From the NCBI GenBank assembly GCA_964638055.1, contig CAZWXF010000002.1, positions 1-64,000 of the forward strand: 64,000 nt of DNA, written 5' to 3'. Positions 53,198 to 62,996 of the stretch are shown piece after piece (the stretch's first letter is position 1; each line of letters starts with the position of its first letter). Source of the stretch: Prado023 sp964638055 (GTDB lineage: Bacteria > Actinomycetota > Actinomycetes > S36-B12 > CAIYMF01). The position numbers and the translations under genes were made by a program. The notes under the pieces were generated by a model. It was not told the origin of the DNA. It saw nothing but the letters and a program-made list of their open reading frames with translations, and did no database searches.

Positions 53198-55357
53198 TCA
53201 CGAGCTCGTGAGGATGACCAGTCGTTGGGTGGCCCGGGTCATGGCGACGTAGCGGTCGACCGCTCCCTCGATGCCGGTCCCGAACGCCTCCGGGTCGATG
53301 AGGACGACCAGGTCGAACTCCAGGCCCTTGGCGAGCTCCGGGGCCAAGCACTGGACGCGGGGTGGGAGCGTGCCAGCGTCGAGGGGGCCCGTGCTGATGA
53401 CGCAGGCGATTCCCTCGGCGTGCTCGGCGGCCCAGGCGGCGAGGACAGCGTCCAGGTCTGCCACCGAACCGTGCTCCACGGGCAGGCCGGTGCTGCGCAC
53501 GGACCTCGGCACGTTGGCGTCGGGGATGGCCGCGCGGATGACCGGCTCGGCCTCGGCCATGACCTCCTCGGGCGTGCGGTAGTTGATGGTGAGGCTGGCC
53601 TGGCGGACCCGGCCGAGTCCGGCGCGGGTGAGCCGATCCTGCCACGATTCCGTGAAGCCGTGCCGTGCCTGGGCGCGGTCCCCGACGACGGTGAAGCTGC
53701 GCGACGGGCAGCGTGTCAGCAGCATCTGCCATTCGGCGTCGGTCAGCTCCTGAGCCTCGTCGACGACGACGTGCGCGAACGGGCCGGCGAGCAGGTCGCG
53801 GTCGGCAGCGGGCAGGGCGGCCTCGTCGACCAGCGCGCCGCGCAGGTCCTGGCCCCGGAGCATGCTCATCACGGCCATCTCGCTGTCGTCGGCCTCGATG
53901 AGGTTCTCGACGACCCGATCCATCTCCTCGTTCGCGGCGGCGACCGCGGCCCTCTGGTGGCGCCCGCGTCGGGACGCCTCCGGGTCCCCGAGGCGCCGCC
54001 GTGCAGCGTCCAGGAGGGGCAGGTCGGACACCGTCCAGGCCTGGGCATCGCCGCGCTGCAGCGTCGCGACCTCGTCGGGCGTGAGCCAGGGCGCGCACAG
54101 GCGCAGGTAGGCGGGTACCGACCACAGGTCCCCGACGATGTCCGGCGCCTCGAGCAGGGGCCAGGCCTTGCGCAGGGTCGCGTTGAGGTCGGTGCTGCGC
54201 GCAAGCTCCCGTCGCAGCACGTCCTGCGGGACGGCCTCGCCGTCGTGCTTCTCGACGAGGATGGTGACGACCGCATCCAGGATCTGGTCGCGCGCCTCGT
54301 TGTGCGGGGTGCCGGGTTCCGGTGCCTGGAAGGCCTCGATCCAGTCCTCGGCGCTCAGCCAGATGTCCGACCAGTGGGTCTCGACTGTCATGCCCTCGGT
54401 CGGCGGCTCCTCGTAGAGCCGGACAGCCGCGTCGATCGCGTCCACCAACGCCGCCGACGACTTGAGGCGGGCCACGGCCGGGTCGGTCTCCACCGCTGCG
54501 GCGACGCCCTCGGGCACGAGGTCGCGCAGGGTGCAGGTCTGCACGCCCTCCTCCCCCAGGCCGGGCAGGACGTCAGCGACGTAGGCGAGGTACGGCTGGT
54601 GCGGCCCGACGAAGAGCACGCCTCCCCGGCGGTGACCGAGGCGGGGATCGGCGTAGAGCAGGTAGGCGGATCGGTGGAGGGCGACGACGGTCTTCCCCGT
54701 GCCCGGGCCCCCGTCGACGACAAGGGTGCCGCGGGATCCCGCACGGATGATGGCGTCCTGATCGGCCTGGATGGTCGCGAGCACGTCGCGCATCCGCGGC
54801 GACCGGCTGCTGCCCAGGCTGGCGACGAACGCGGACTGGTCGTCCAGCGCGGCGTTGCCTGCCAGGCCTTCCGCGGTGAACACCTCGTCCCAGTAGTCGC
54901 TGATCCGGCCACGGGTCCAGCGATATCGTCGCCGGCTCGCCAGACCCATCGGATGGGCGTGCGTCGCGGCGAAGAACGGCTCAGCCACGGGAGAGCGCCA
55001 GTCGACGAGCAGCCGACTGCCGGCGCTGTCCTTGAGACCGATCCTCCCGATGTACACGGGATCGGGCTCGGCCACGCTCACGATGCGTCCGAGGCACAGA
55101 TCCAGGCCGAAGCGCCGCAGCAGGCGCAGGCGAGCGGTGAGCCGATGGATCCCCTGGTCGCGCTCCAGCGCCGCCTGGCCGCCGCGGCCGGGCGCCAGGC
55201 GCAGTGCATCGAGACGCTGGGACAGTTCGGTGATCTGCTGCTCCAGGGTCGCCGCGATCGCCGAGAACTGCTCGTCGTCGCGGGCGATCGACGCCGGATC
55301 GGCCTTGGCGGTGAGGTGGTCGGGCAGGTCGAAGGCGGTTCTGGTCTCAAGGGTCAC
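53198..55357 (-). CDS. helR: HelR/HelD-type RNA polymerase-recycling ATPase (rifamycin tolerance)
   Basis: This protein of about 719 residues has an N-terminal coiled coil (SAIAATLEQQITELSQRLDAL), superfamily-1 Walker A GGPGTGKTVVALHR and Walker B-like VVVDEAQELT. Later motifs are GDRAQARHGF and NYRTPEEVM. HelD-family proteins dislodge RNA polymerase from DNA; actinobacterial HelR also protects it from rifamycins. GTG 55357 is chosen because the length then matches the family and the upstream frame would translate through the promoter element. The rifamycin-associated element 100 bases upstream strongly supports HelR. Confidence 0.9.
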   Translation of the reverse strand: MTLETRTAFDLPDHLTAKADPASIARDDEQFSAIAATLEQQITELSQRLDALRLAPGRGGQAALERDQGIHRLTARLRLLRRFGLDLCLGRIVSVAEPDPVYIGRIGLKDSAGSRLLVDWRSPVAEPFFAATHAHPMGLASRRRYRWTRGRISDYWDEVFTAEGLAGNAALDDQSAFVASLGSSRSPRMRDVLATIQADQDAIIRAGSRGTLVVDGGPGTGKTVVALHRSAYLLYADPRLGHRRGGVLFVGPHQPYLAYVADVLPGLGEEGVQTCTLRDLVPEGVAAAVETDPAVARLKSSAALVDAIDAAVRLYEEPPTEGMTVETHWSDIWLSAEDWIEAFQAPEPGTPHNEARDQILDAVVTILVEKHDGEAVPQDVLRRELARSTDLNATLRKAWPLLEAPDIVGDLWSVPAYLRLCAPWLTPDEVATLQRGDAQAWTVSDLPLLDAARRRLGDPEASRRGRHQRAAVAAANEEMDRVVENLIEADDSEMAVMSMLRGQDLRGALVDEAALPAADRDLLAGPFAHVVVDEAQELTDAEWQMLLTRCPSRSFTVVGDRAQARHGFTESWQDRLTRAGLGRVRQASLTINYRTPEEVMAEAEPVIRAAIPDANVPRSVRSTGLPVEHGSVADLDAVLAAWAAEHAEGIACVISTGPLDAGTLPPRVQCLAPELAKGLEFDLVVLIDPEAFGTGIEGAVDRYVAMTRATQRLVILTSS

Positions 55358-55456
55358 GATCGTTTGCTCCGTCTGGGGATGGGCGCGGCGCATCTGCGTG
55401 TGTGCGCCCGGGGGATGACGCGGGGCGGCCGGCCGGAGGATTCTGCGCTCCATGGG

Positions 55457-55475
55457 GGGCCTTGCCGCAAGCCCC
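55457..55475 (-). promoter_or_regulatory. Rifamycin-associated element (RAE) of helR
   Basis: Read on the minus strand, bases 55475 to 55457 are GGGGCTTGCGGCAAGGCCC. This is the 19-bp element known from promoters of rifamycin-induced genes in actinomycetes (rph, arr, helR and others), as I recall it, without mismatch. It sits in a 29-bp nearly perfect palindrome (55452-55480). A -10-like TATAGC lies just upstream (plus 55483-55488). Confidence 0.9.
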
Positions 55476-55499
55476 CCCATGCGCTATACGTTGGTAGCG

Positions 55500-55930
55500 G
55501 CAAGCAGTCCCCGCCTCCGGTGAGTTTGAGCAGTTCTCGACGACCACCACCCGCCAGGAACCTCCCGAGACCGTGCCGGGCACGGGCGGTGGCGCCTACT
55601 TTTCCCACCCTGGGGTCCTTTCGTCCCGGACCTCCCTGTGCCAGGCCCAGAGGGCCGGTGCGCGGCACCGGGCGCAGGGACGCGGACGCTGCCCGGGCGA
55701 GCCTGCTGCCCGCCCGGATCGAGGAGTCTCGGACAGGACACCCATGCTTGTCCCGGCGCCCGGCGCCCGGCGCCCGGCGCCTTGAATCCGGCCCGCGGAT
55801 CGCGGAGGGGGCGGGGTGCTGCGCGGCGACCGTGCGTCACGCCCGACCGGACGCCGTGGCGGCCGCAGGCCTCCTGTCGGGGGAGGGCGTGCGCTGCGAT
55901 TCTGTCGTCGGCGTGGGTGACCCGAGCGGC
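55500..55930. other. Intergenic region without a supported gene
   Basis: About 430 GC-rich bases between the helR promoter and the metallo-hydrolase remnant. A 7-bp tandem repeat, (GGCGCCC)n with about 4 copies, lies near 55755-55781. Open frames here look like chance frames without ribosome binding sites. Confidence 0.5.
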
Positions 55931-55934
55931 TGGG

Positions 55935-56240
55935 TCACAGCAGGAGCGAGTCGCCGGGGGCGACGCGCCGGTACTCGATGTCGCCTGCGAGGCCAGTCAG
56001 GAGCCGGTCGCTCAGCGCGCGGCCGGTGTCGCTGAGCACGGCATTGTGGATCGGTGCGGCCAACCTCGGGTGGACGTGGCGCAGGTAGTCCGCGGACTCG
56101 GCGATCCTGAGCCAGGGGGCGGCGATGGGCAGTAGGAGCAGCATTGGACTCATTCCTGCGGGTGGCGTCGCGAAGGAGTCCCCCGGATGCAGGACGGCCC
56201 CCTCGACCAGGTAGCCGACGTTGGCGGCCGGGGCCCCCGG
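55935..56240 (-). pseudogene. C-terminal remnant of an MBL-fold metal-dependent hydrolase (UlaG-like)
   Basis: About 101 residues match the end of MBL-fold hydrolases: NVGYLVEGAVLHPGDSF, LLLPIAAPWLRIAESADYLR, and PIHNAVLSDTGR. The N-terminal half, with the HxHxDH zinc site, is absent: the frame continues upstream, but into sequence without family similarity. This looks like a truncated, inactive copy. Confidence 0.75.
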
Positions 56241-56521
56241 TCGTGACGGTGATGCGGCCCATGTGAGGCTCCAGGGGGAGGGACTGGTGGCGAGGCTGGC
56301 CCGCGTGGGCACTGCGGGCAGGGGACGGCCAGAGCGGACTCCCGATCGCTGTGTGAGGCCCGAGAGGGCGGGTGAGGGCAGAGCGCAGGGGGACGGCAGG
56401 ACGGACCTCCGAGCGATGCTCGAGATCCGAGCGGGCGGGCGAGGCAACGGCGGCGCAGCCCCGCCCGGCACGAGGATCGAGCGGGCGAGGACAGCTGCAG
56501 CACAGCAAGGGCAGAGCGTCC

Positions 56522-56842
56522 TCAACGCGATGCACGTGCCGCGGCCACGAGCGCCAGCAGCCCCGCCAGCATGATCGGCAGGCCGATCGAGAAGATGGCG
56601 AGGAATCCCAGGAGGAGCAGGGGCACGCCCGCCACGCAGAGCAGCAGGGTGCGCCGTGGTGCGGTCCGGCGGGCGCCGGCGCCCGCGAGCGCCGCCGCGC
56701 CGAGCAGGACCGCCAGCACCCACCATGCGGGAGCTTCGTCGCCCTGGGCCCGGATCACCAGCACGTAGACCAGCGCCATCACCAGGGCGATGAGCGCTGC
56801 CAGTGCGGCCAAGGGGTCGATGCTGCGGATCCGCGCGCTCAT
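56522..56842 (-). CDS. Small membrane protein, unknown function
   Basis: This 106-residue protein (MSARIRSIDPLAALAALIALVM) has about four hydrophobic segments separated by short loops. The segment after the second helix is strongly basic (GARRTAPRRT). GGAGG lies 14 bases upstream, so the ribosome binding site is poorly placed. No family is recognised. It is divergent to the P-type ATPase gene, with about 150 bases between starts. Confidence 0.65.
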   Translation of the reverse strand: MSARIRSIDPLAALAALIALVMALVYVLVIRAQGDEAPAWWVLAVLLGAAALAGAGARRTAPRRTLLLCVAGVPLLLLGFLAIFSIGLPIMLAGLLALVAAARASR

Positions 56843-56994
56843 GGCGTCAGTGTTGTCCTCCGTCTCGGCCGGGCTCGACCGGCTTGGCCTGGCCCGCGCA
56901 CTGCGGCGGTTCCATGGCCTGGCATGACCGGCGCCCCCGCTGCCCGGGGCGCATAGGTTGATGGCAGGCACCACTGACGACAGGAGCATGCCGC

Positions 56995-59739
56995 GTGTCC
57001 GACAGTCAGGTAGCACCCCAGACCGGCAGCACCCAGGACGCACTGGCCCAGCCCTTCGCGGTTCCCGCCCAGGACGTCCTCGCGGCCCTGGCCACCACTG
57101 CGGAGGGGCTGGGTGTGCAGGATGCGGCTGACCGGTTGAGCCGCGTCGGGCCGAACCGACTGCCCGAGGCTGAGCGGGATCCGCTGTGGAAGCGGGTCGG
57201 CAAGCACTTCGACGACGTCCTGATCTACATCCTGCTGGCCGCCGCGGTGCTCAAGGCTGTCATGGGCGACTGGGTCGACTTCTGGGTCATCTTCGGGGTC
57301 GCCGTGATCAGCGCCCTCATCGGCTTCATCCAGGAGGGACGGGCCGAGAGTGCCCTGGAGGGCATCAAGCGGATGCTCTCGCTGAGCGCCGAGGTGAGGC
57401 GGGACGGCCGGTGGGAGGAGATCGCATCGGAGGGTCTGGTCCCCGGCGACATCGTCCGGGTCCGCTCCGGCGACAAGGTCCCGGCCGACATGCGACTGGT
57501 GGAGGCGGTGAACCTGCGTGTCGAGGAGTCCGCCCTGACCGGCGAGGCCGTCCCGAGCGAGAAGTCGGTGGACCCTGTCGCCGACGACGCCGGTGTCGGG
57601 GACCGCAGCAGCATGCTCTTCTCCGGGACCCTGATCGCTGCGGGCACTGGACTGGGGGTCGTCACGGCCACCGGGGCTCAGGCCGAGATCGGCCGGATCC
57701 AGACCATGCTGGCCGACGTCGAGGGGTTCGACACCCCGCTGACGCGCGAGCTCAACCAGTTCGGCAAGCAGCTCTCCCTGGTCATCATGGGCATGGCCGG
57801 GATCATGGTCGTGATCGGCGGGGTCATCCACGACTTCGCCCGCGACGACCTGATCTCCGCGACCATCGGGTTCGCCGTGGCGGCCATCCCCGAGGGCCTG
57901 CCCGCCCTGGTCACGATCACGCTGGCCCTGGGCGTGCAGCAGATGGCCCGGCGCAACGCGATCATGCGCAGCCTGCCCGCGGTGGAGACCCTGGGGGCCA
58001 TCACCACGATCTGCTCGGACAAGACCGGGACGCTGACCAGGAACGAGATGACCGTCCGGCACGTGCTCACGCGGGCGGGGATGTACGACGTCGCGGGCCT
58101 GGGCTACCAGCCAGAGGGACGCATCACGCTCGACGGGACGCCGGCCAGCCTCGACGAGCATCCGGGCCTGCGCTCACTGGTGACCGTGATGGCCGTTGCC
58201 AACGACTCGAAGGTCGTGTCCGGCGAGGAGGGCTGGGCGCTGCTCGGCGAGCCCACGGAGGGGTCGCTGGCGACGCTGGGCAAGAAGGCCGGTTTCGACG
58301 CGAGCGGCTACGAGCGGGTCGCCGCTGTCCCGTTCGAGTCCGAGCACAAGTACATGGCCACCCTCAACGACACCCCTACGGGGCAGCGAGTCGTCCTGCT
58401 CAAGGGAGCCCCGGATCGCGTGCTCGACCGCTGCGAGTCCGAGCTCGACGCCGAGGGGCGTCCCGTGCCGCTGGATCGGGGCTTCTGGGAGTCGGGGATC
58501 GACGCGCTGGGAGACGACGGCCTGCGGGTGCTGGCTGCGGCCGCCCGCCCCGCGGAGCCTGGCGTCGACAGCCTCGATCACGACGACCTGTCCGGCCTGG
58601 TCCTGGTCGGGCTGGCCGGCATCCTCGACCCACCCCGCCCCGAGGCCATCGAGGCGATCGCCACCTGCCACCGGGCGGGGATCCGCGTGAAGATGATCAC
58701 CGGCGATCATGCGGGGACCGCCTCGGCGATCGCGCGCGAGATGGGCATCACGAGGCCGGGATCTGCTGATGCCGTGACCGGCGCGGAGCTGCAGAAGGTC
58801 AGCGACGAGCGGCTGCGCAAGGTCGTGGAGTCGACCGACACGTTCGCGCGGACGAGCCCCGAGCACAAGCTCCGACTCGTCCGGGCGCTGCAGCGCAACG
58901 GCGAGGTCGTGGCCATGACCGGCGACGGCGTCAACGACGCCCCGGCGCTCAAGCGGGCCGACGTGGGCGTCGCCATGGGGATCAAGGGCACGGAGGCGAC
59001 CAAGGAGGCCGCCGACATGGTCCTGGCCGACGACAACTTCTCGACGATCGAACGGGCCATCGAGGAGGGCCGGCGGATCTACGACAACCTGCAGAAGTCG
59101 CTGGTGTTCCTGCTGCCGACCAACGGCGCGCAGTCTCTGGTCATCCTCGTCGCGATCCTGTTCGGGCTGGCCCTGCCCCTGAGCCCGGTGCAGATCCTCT
59201 GGGTGAACATGGTCACCGCGATCACCCTGTCCCTGGCCCTGGCCTACGAGCCGGCCGAGCCCGACCTGATGCTGCGCCCGCCCCGCGACCCTCACTCGTC
59301 GCTCGTCTCTCGCCAGTACCTGGCACGGGTGGCCTACGCCTCGGTGCTCATCGCGGGCGCGACATTGCTGGTGTTCCAGCTCGCACGCTCGTGGGGGTGG
59401 CCGCAGGCGGAGTCGCAGACCATGGCCGTGACCATGCTGGCCCTGGGGCAGACGGCGTACCTGTTCAACGCCCGGTCCCTGCGCGAGTCGAGCCTGCGCC
59501 GCGACATCTTCACCGGGAACCCGGCCGTCCTGGTCGTCAGCGGGATCATGATCGCGCTTCAGGTGGGATTCGTGTACCTGCCGTTCATGAACTCCTGGTT
59601 CGCCTCGGCTCCGCTGGACCCGATCGGCTGGCTGGTTCCGCTGGCCCTGTCCATCGTGATCTTCCTGCTCGTCGAGGTGGGCAAGGCGGTGTTCCGGCGC
59701 GTGACACCGGCCCGGCGGGTCGTCACCGCCGAGGCCTGA
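56995..59739 (+). CDS. P-type cation-transporting ATPase (P2A/PMR1-SERCA type)
   Basis: This 914-residue protein has an N-terminal cation_ATPase_N domain and ten helices. The TGES-type actuator motif reads LTGEAVPSEK, helix 4 carries IPEGLPALV, and the phosphorylation site is SDKTGTLTRN. Hinge motifs are MITGDH and TGDGVNDAPALK. IPEGLP is characteristic of Ca2+/Mn2+ (P2) pumps rather than metal P1B pumps. It probably exports Ca2+ or Mn2+. AGGAG lies 8 bases before the GTG. Confidence 0.92.
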   Translation: MSDSQVAPQTGSTQDALAQPFAVPAQDVLAALATTAEGLGVQDAADRLSRVGPNRLPEAERDPLWKRVGKHFDDVLIYILLAAAVLKAVMGDWVDFWVIFGVAVISALIGFIQEGRAESALEGIKRMLSLSAEVRRDGRWEEIASEGLVPGDIVRVRSGDKVPADMRLVEAVNLRVEESALTGEAVPSEKSVDPVADDAGVGDRSSMLFSGTLIAAGTGLGVVTATGAQAEIGRIQTMLADVEGFDTPLTRELNQFGKQLSLVIMGMAGIMVVIGGVIHDFARDDLISATIGFAVAAIPEGLPALVTITLALGVQQMARRNAIMRSLPAVETLGAITTICSDKTGTLTRNEMTVRHVLTRAGMYDVAGLGYQPEGRITLDGTPASLDEHPGLRSLVTVMAVANDSKVVSGEEGWALLGEPTEGSLATLGKKAGFDASGYERVAAVPFESEHKYMATLNDTPTGQRVVLLKGAPDRVLDRCESELDAEGRPVPLDRGFWESGIDALGDDGLRVLAAAARPAEPGVDSLDHDDLSGLVLVGLAGILDPPRPEAIEAIATCHRAGIRVKMITGDHAGTASAIAREMGITRPGSADAVTGAELQKVSDERLRKVVESTDTFARTSPEHKLRLVRALQRNGEVVAMTGDGVNDAPALKRADVGVAMGIKGTEATKEAADMVLADDNFSTIERAIEEGRRIYDNLQKSLVFLLPTNGAQSLVILVAILFGLALPLSPVQILWVNMVTAITLSLALAYEPAEPDLMLRPPRDPHSSLVSRQYLARVAYASVLIAGATLLVFQLARSWGWPQAESQTMAVTMLALGQTAYLFNARSLRESSLRRDIFTGNPAVLVVSGIMIALQVGFVYLPFMNSWFASAPLDPIGWLVPLALSIVIFLLVEVGKAVFRRVTPARRVVTAEA

Positions 59740-59855
59740 GCCTGCTGGACAGGCGACGCCTCCGGGATCGTCACGCGCGATCCTCCCGTCGCTGCGGGGC
59801 CCGCGGTGGGGCCACTGTCCCGCGATGTCCGCCTCGTGGGGTGGCCACGGCCCGC

Positions 59856-59920
59856 CACGCCTGCGGAGTCCACGGCACGCCACGGTTGCGAAGCCACGGG
59901 CACGCCTGCCGAGTCCATGG
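59856..59920. repeat. Short degenerate direct repeats upstream of the DUF3516 helicase
   Basis: A 20-bp unit (CACGCCTGCGGAGTCCACGG, 59856-59875) recurs at 59901-59920 with two mismatches, 45 bp apart. A related CACGCCACGGTTGCGAAGCC lies between them. They lie within 80 bases of the helicase start and may have a regulatory role. Confidence 0.6.
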
Positions 59921-59933
59921 GATCGTCGGGGGC

Positions 59934-62627
59934 GTGACCCCCACGTCCGGCATCCAGCCCACCGCGCCGCCGGTCGCCCATGAGCTCGGCGCAGCCGAGC
60001 TGTCGGTGCAGGTCGCCTCGGTCGACGCTCCGGACCAGACGCTGCTGACGCTGCTGGCTCGGCACGCCCCTGACTCCGCTGCCGACCCGGGCGACCCGGA
60101 CGTGGGCGCCTCGGCTGACCCGGCCCGAGCGGCCCTGGCGCCTGAGGACGTGCTGGCGGACTACTCCGACTGGGCCGTCGGCACCGGCCGCCCGCTGTAC
60201 GAGGCCCAGGAGGAGGCGCTGCTGGAACTGGCGTCCGGTTCGCACGTGATCCTGGCCACCCCCACCGGATCGGGCAAGAGCCTCGTCGCGGTCGGCGCGA
60301 TGCTGTTCGCCCTGGCCGACGGCCGCCGTACGTACTACACGGCGCCCATCAAGGCGCTGGTCTCGGAGAAGTTCTTCGACCTGTGCGACCTGCTCGGCCC
60401 CGAGCGTGTCGGGATGGTCACCGGCGATGCCGCCGTGAACCCCGAGGCGCCGGTGATCTGTGCCACGGCCGAGATCCTGGCGATCAGGGCCCTGCGCGAG
60501 GGATCGGCAGCGGATGTGGGGCTGGTCTGCATGGACGAGTTCCACTACTACGGCGACCGTGACCGGGGGTGGGCGTGGCAGGTGCCGCTCATCGAGCTGA
60601 CCGACGCGCAGTTCCTGCTCATGTCGGCCACGCTCGGGGACGTCCGGCGCATCCGCGACGACCTGACCCGGCGGACCGGTCGTCCCGCGGCGGTGGTGGC
60701 CGGGGGCGAGCGGCCCGTGCCTCTGACGTTCGAGTACGCGATGACGCCGATTCACGAGACGATCGAGGCGCTGCTGGAGCACGACCGCGCGCCCGCGTAC
60801 ATCGTCCATCCGACGCAGGCGGCGGCACTGGAGCGGGCCCAGGCGATGCTCAGCGTCAACCTGTGCACCCGATCGGAGAAGGACGCGATCGCCGAGGCCC
60901 TCGGCGACTTCCGCTTCACCGCCGGCTTCGGGCGCACGCTGACCCGACTCGTGCGCCACGGCGTGGGTATCCATCACGCAGGGATGCTCCCGCGCTACCG
61001 CCGCCTCATCGAGCAGCTGGCCCGCGCCGGCCTGCTCAAGGTCATCTGCGGCACGGACACCCTCGGTGTCGGCATCAACGTGCCCATCCGGACGGTGATG
61101 ATCACGTCTCTGGCCAAGTTCGACGGCCGCCGGACGCGCCTGATCGGGGCCCGTGAGTTCCACCAGATCGCGGGCCGGGCCGGGCGTCCGGGGTTCGACG
61201 CCGCGGGCCTGGTCGTCGTCCAGGCCCCCGAGCACGAGATCGAGAACGAGCGACTCCTGGCCCGCGCAGGGGACGATCCGAGGAAGCGGCGCCGCGTGGT
61301 CCGCAAGAAGCCGCCGGAGGGCATGCCGAACTGGTCGCGCGCGTCGTTCGACCGGCTGGTCGCCGCTGAGCCCGAGCCGCTGCGCTCCCGCTTCGACGTC
61401 ACCCACGCGATGGTGCTCAACGTGGCCCATCGCCCCGGTGACGCGGAAGCCGCGCTCGCGCACCTGCTGACCGACAACGACGAGGAGCCGGAGAAGCGCG
61501 AGGAGCTGGTCGCCCGCGCCGAGGCGATCCGGGGATCGCTGGTCACCGCCGGTGTCCTGGCGCCGGTCGATCCGCCTGACGAGCTCGGGCGTACCCTGCG
61601 CCTCGTCGACGAGCTCCAGGTGGACTTCGCCCTGAACCAACCCCTGTCGACGTTCGCCCTGGCCGCGCTCCAGCTCCTCGATCGCGAGTCCGAGACGTAC
61701 GCCCTCGACGTCCTCTCGGTCCTGGAGGCGACCCTGGAGAACCCTCGCCAGGTGCTCATGGCCCAGCAGTACCGCGCCCGTGGCGAGGCGGTTGCCGCGA
61801 TGAAGGCCGAGGGGATCGAGTACGAGGAGCGGATGGAGCGGCTCGAGGACGTCACCTGGCCGCGGCCCCTTACCGACCTGCTCGAGCACGCCTACGACGT
61901 CTACGCCGAGGGCCACCCGTGGGTCACCGAGCACGAGCTGAAGCCGAAGTCGGTCGCGCGCGAGCTGCACGAGCTGGCCATGACTTTCGTGGAGTACGTC
62001 GGCTACCACCGGCTCGCCTCGGCGGAGGGGATCGTCCTGCGCTACCTGGCCGACGCGTACAAGACGCTGCGGCGGACCGTGCCGGACGAGGCGCGGACCG
62101 AGGAGGTGGCCGACCTCACCGAGTGGCTGGGCGAGCTGGTCCGACAGGTGGATTCCAGCCTCCTGGACGAGTGGGAGCAGCTGCTGCACCCCGGCGAGAT
62201 GGACCAGGCCCTCCGCCGCGCCCGGGCCGGCGCCACCGGGGAGGCAGGCCCGCCGCCGGTCACCGCCAACGCGCGGGCGTTCCGGGTCCTGGTCCGCAAC
62301 GCGCTCTTCCGTCGTGTCGAGCTCGCGGCGCTGCGCCGGTGGGACGAGCTGGGCGAGCTCGACGGGGATGCGGAGTGGGACGCGGATCGCTGGCGGGCGG
62401 CGATGGAGGGCTACTTCGCCGAGCACACCGATGTCGGGACCGGCCCGGCGGCCCGCGGGCCCGACCTGCTGCTCATCGATGTCCTGCCGGGGCGCTGGGA
62501 GGTCCGGCAGGTCCTCGACGACCCCGCGGGCGACCACGACTGGGGCATCAGCGCCGAGGTGGACCTGGCCGCCAGTGACGCCGAGGGCGCCGCAGTCATC
62601 CGTGTGACGAGGGTCGACCGCCTGTGA
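59934..62627 (+). CDS. DEAD/DEAH-box RNA helicase with DUF3516
   Basis: This protein of about 897 residues has a Ski2-like helicase core. Motif I is TPTGSGKSLVA, motif II is MDEFHYYG (in place of DEVH), motif III is MSATLG, and the late motif is QIAGRAGRPGFD. A long C-terminal DUF3516 region fills roughly residues 480-897. It probably remodels RNA in decay or ribosome metabolism; the exact substrate is unknown. GTG 59934 has GATCGT 7 bases upstream, a possible leaderless -10. The frame stays open further upstream into the ATPase gene, but that part has no similarity. Confidence 0.9.
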   Translation: MTPTSGIQPTAPPVAHELGAAELSVQVASVDAPDQTLLTLLARHAPDSAADPGDPDVGASADPARAALAPEDVLADYSDWAVGTGRPLYEAQEEALLELASGSHVILATPTGSGKSLVAVGAMLFALADGRRTYYTAPIKALVSEKFFDLCDLLGPERVGMVTGDAAVNPEAPVICATAEILAIRALREGSAADVGLVCMDEFHYYGDRDRGWAWQVPLIELTDAQFLLMSATLGDVRRIRDDLTRRTGRPAAVVAGGERPVPLTFEYAMTPIHETIEALLEHDRAPAYIVHPTQAAALERAQAMLSVNLCTRSEKDAIAEALGDFRFTAGFGRTLTRLVRHGVGIHHAGMLPRYRRLIEQLARAGLLKVICGTDTLGVGINVPIRTVMITSLAKFDGRRTRLIGAREFHQIAGRAGRPGFDAAGLVVVQAPEHEIENERLLARAGDDPRKRRRVVRKKPPEGMPNWSRASFDRLVAAEPEPLRSRFDVTHAMVLNVAHRPGDAEAALAHLLTDNDEEPEKREELVARAEAIRGSLVTAGVLAPVDPPDELGRTLRLVDELQVDFALNQPLSTFALAALQLLDRESETYALDVLSVLEATLENPRQVLMAQQYRARGEAVAAMKAEGIEYEERMERLEDVTWPRPLTDLLEHAYDVYAEGHPWVTEHELKPKSVARELHELAMTFVEYVGYHRLASAEGIVLRYLADAYKTLRRTVPDEARTEEVADLTEWLGELVRQVDSSLLDEWEQLLHPGEMDQALRRARAGATGEAGPPPVTANARAFRVLVRNALFRRVELAALRRWDELGELDGDAEWDADRWRAAMEGYFAEHTDVGTGPAARGPDLLLIDVLPGRWEVRQVLDDPAGDHDWGISAEVDLAASDAEGAAVIRVTRVDRL

Positions 62628-62892
62628 GCCCAGCCGTCACCGATTGCTTGGCCGCAATCCCGTCGGGGGCGTCGCGTCGTGCCATCAGCAACGCCAGCTC
62701 CCGGTGCAGGATGCCCATCGCGCGGCCGAGTGCTGCGATTTGTTCGTCCAGCACCGGCCCAGGATCTTGGTCAGTCGGAAGCGGCAACTGCGCGTCGTCG
62801 AGCGCCCATTCAAGTCGCGCCATCAGACTGTCAAGCTCGTCCTCGTCCATGTCGACCTCCGTTGGTATGGGCCGGACCGTCTCTCGACCCAT
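62596..62892 (-). CDS. Small acidic helical protein, unknown function
   Basis: This 98-residue protein is acidic at the N-terminus (MDEDELDSLMARLEWALDD) and has heptad-like QIAALGRAMGILHRELALLMARR. It is probably helical or coiled-coil. No family is recognised. TACGAT lies exactly 6 bases before the ATG, the leaderless pattern of this genome, which supports a real gene. Its 3' end overlaps the helicase gene by 32 bases in convergent orientation. Confidence 0.68.
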   Translation of the reverse strand: MGRETVRPIPTEVDMDEDELDSLMARLEWALDDAQLPLPTDQDPGPVLDEQIAALGRAMGILHRELALLMARRDAPDGIAAKQSVTAGLTGGRPSSHG

Positions 62893-62996
62893 GCGCCAAT
62901 CGTACGGATGTTCGAGAATGCGTCAACCCTTGCCGGGAGCGGCCGTGCCCTTCTGGGCATCCACTGGGCTCGGGCTGTCCGCAGATCGGAGGGTGT

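Noticed and set aside
53132..56035. Plus-strand open frame of 967 codons antisense to helR
   Set aside because: It mirrors helR, shows no family motifs and is low in hydrophobic order. Long antisense frames are expected at this GC content.
55573..56135. Short plus-strand frames upstream of the metallo-hydrolase remnant
   Set aside because: Pro/Arg/Gly-rich chance frames without ribosome binding sites.
59559..62537. Minus-strand open frame of 992 codons antisense to the DUF3516 helicase
   Set aside because: Shadow of the helicase gene; no start signal and no recognisable domain.
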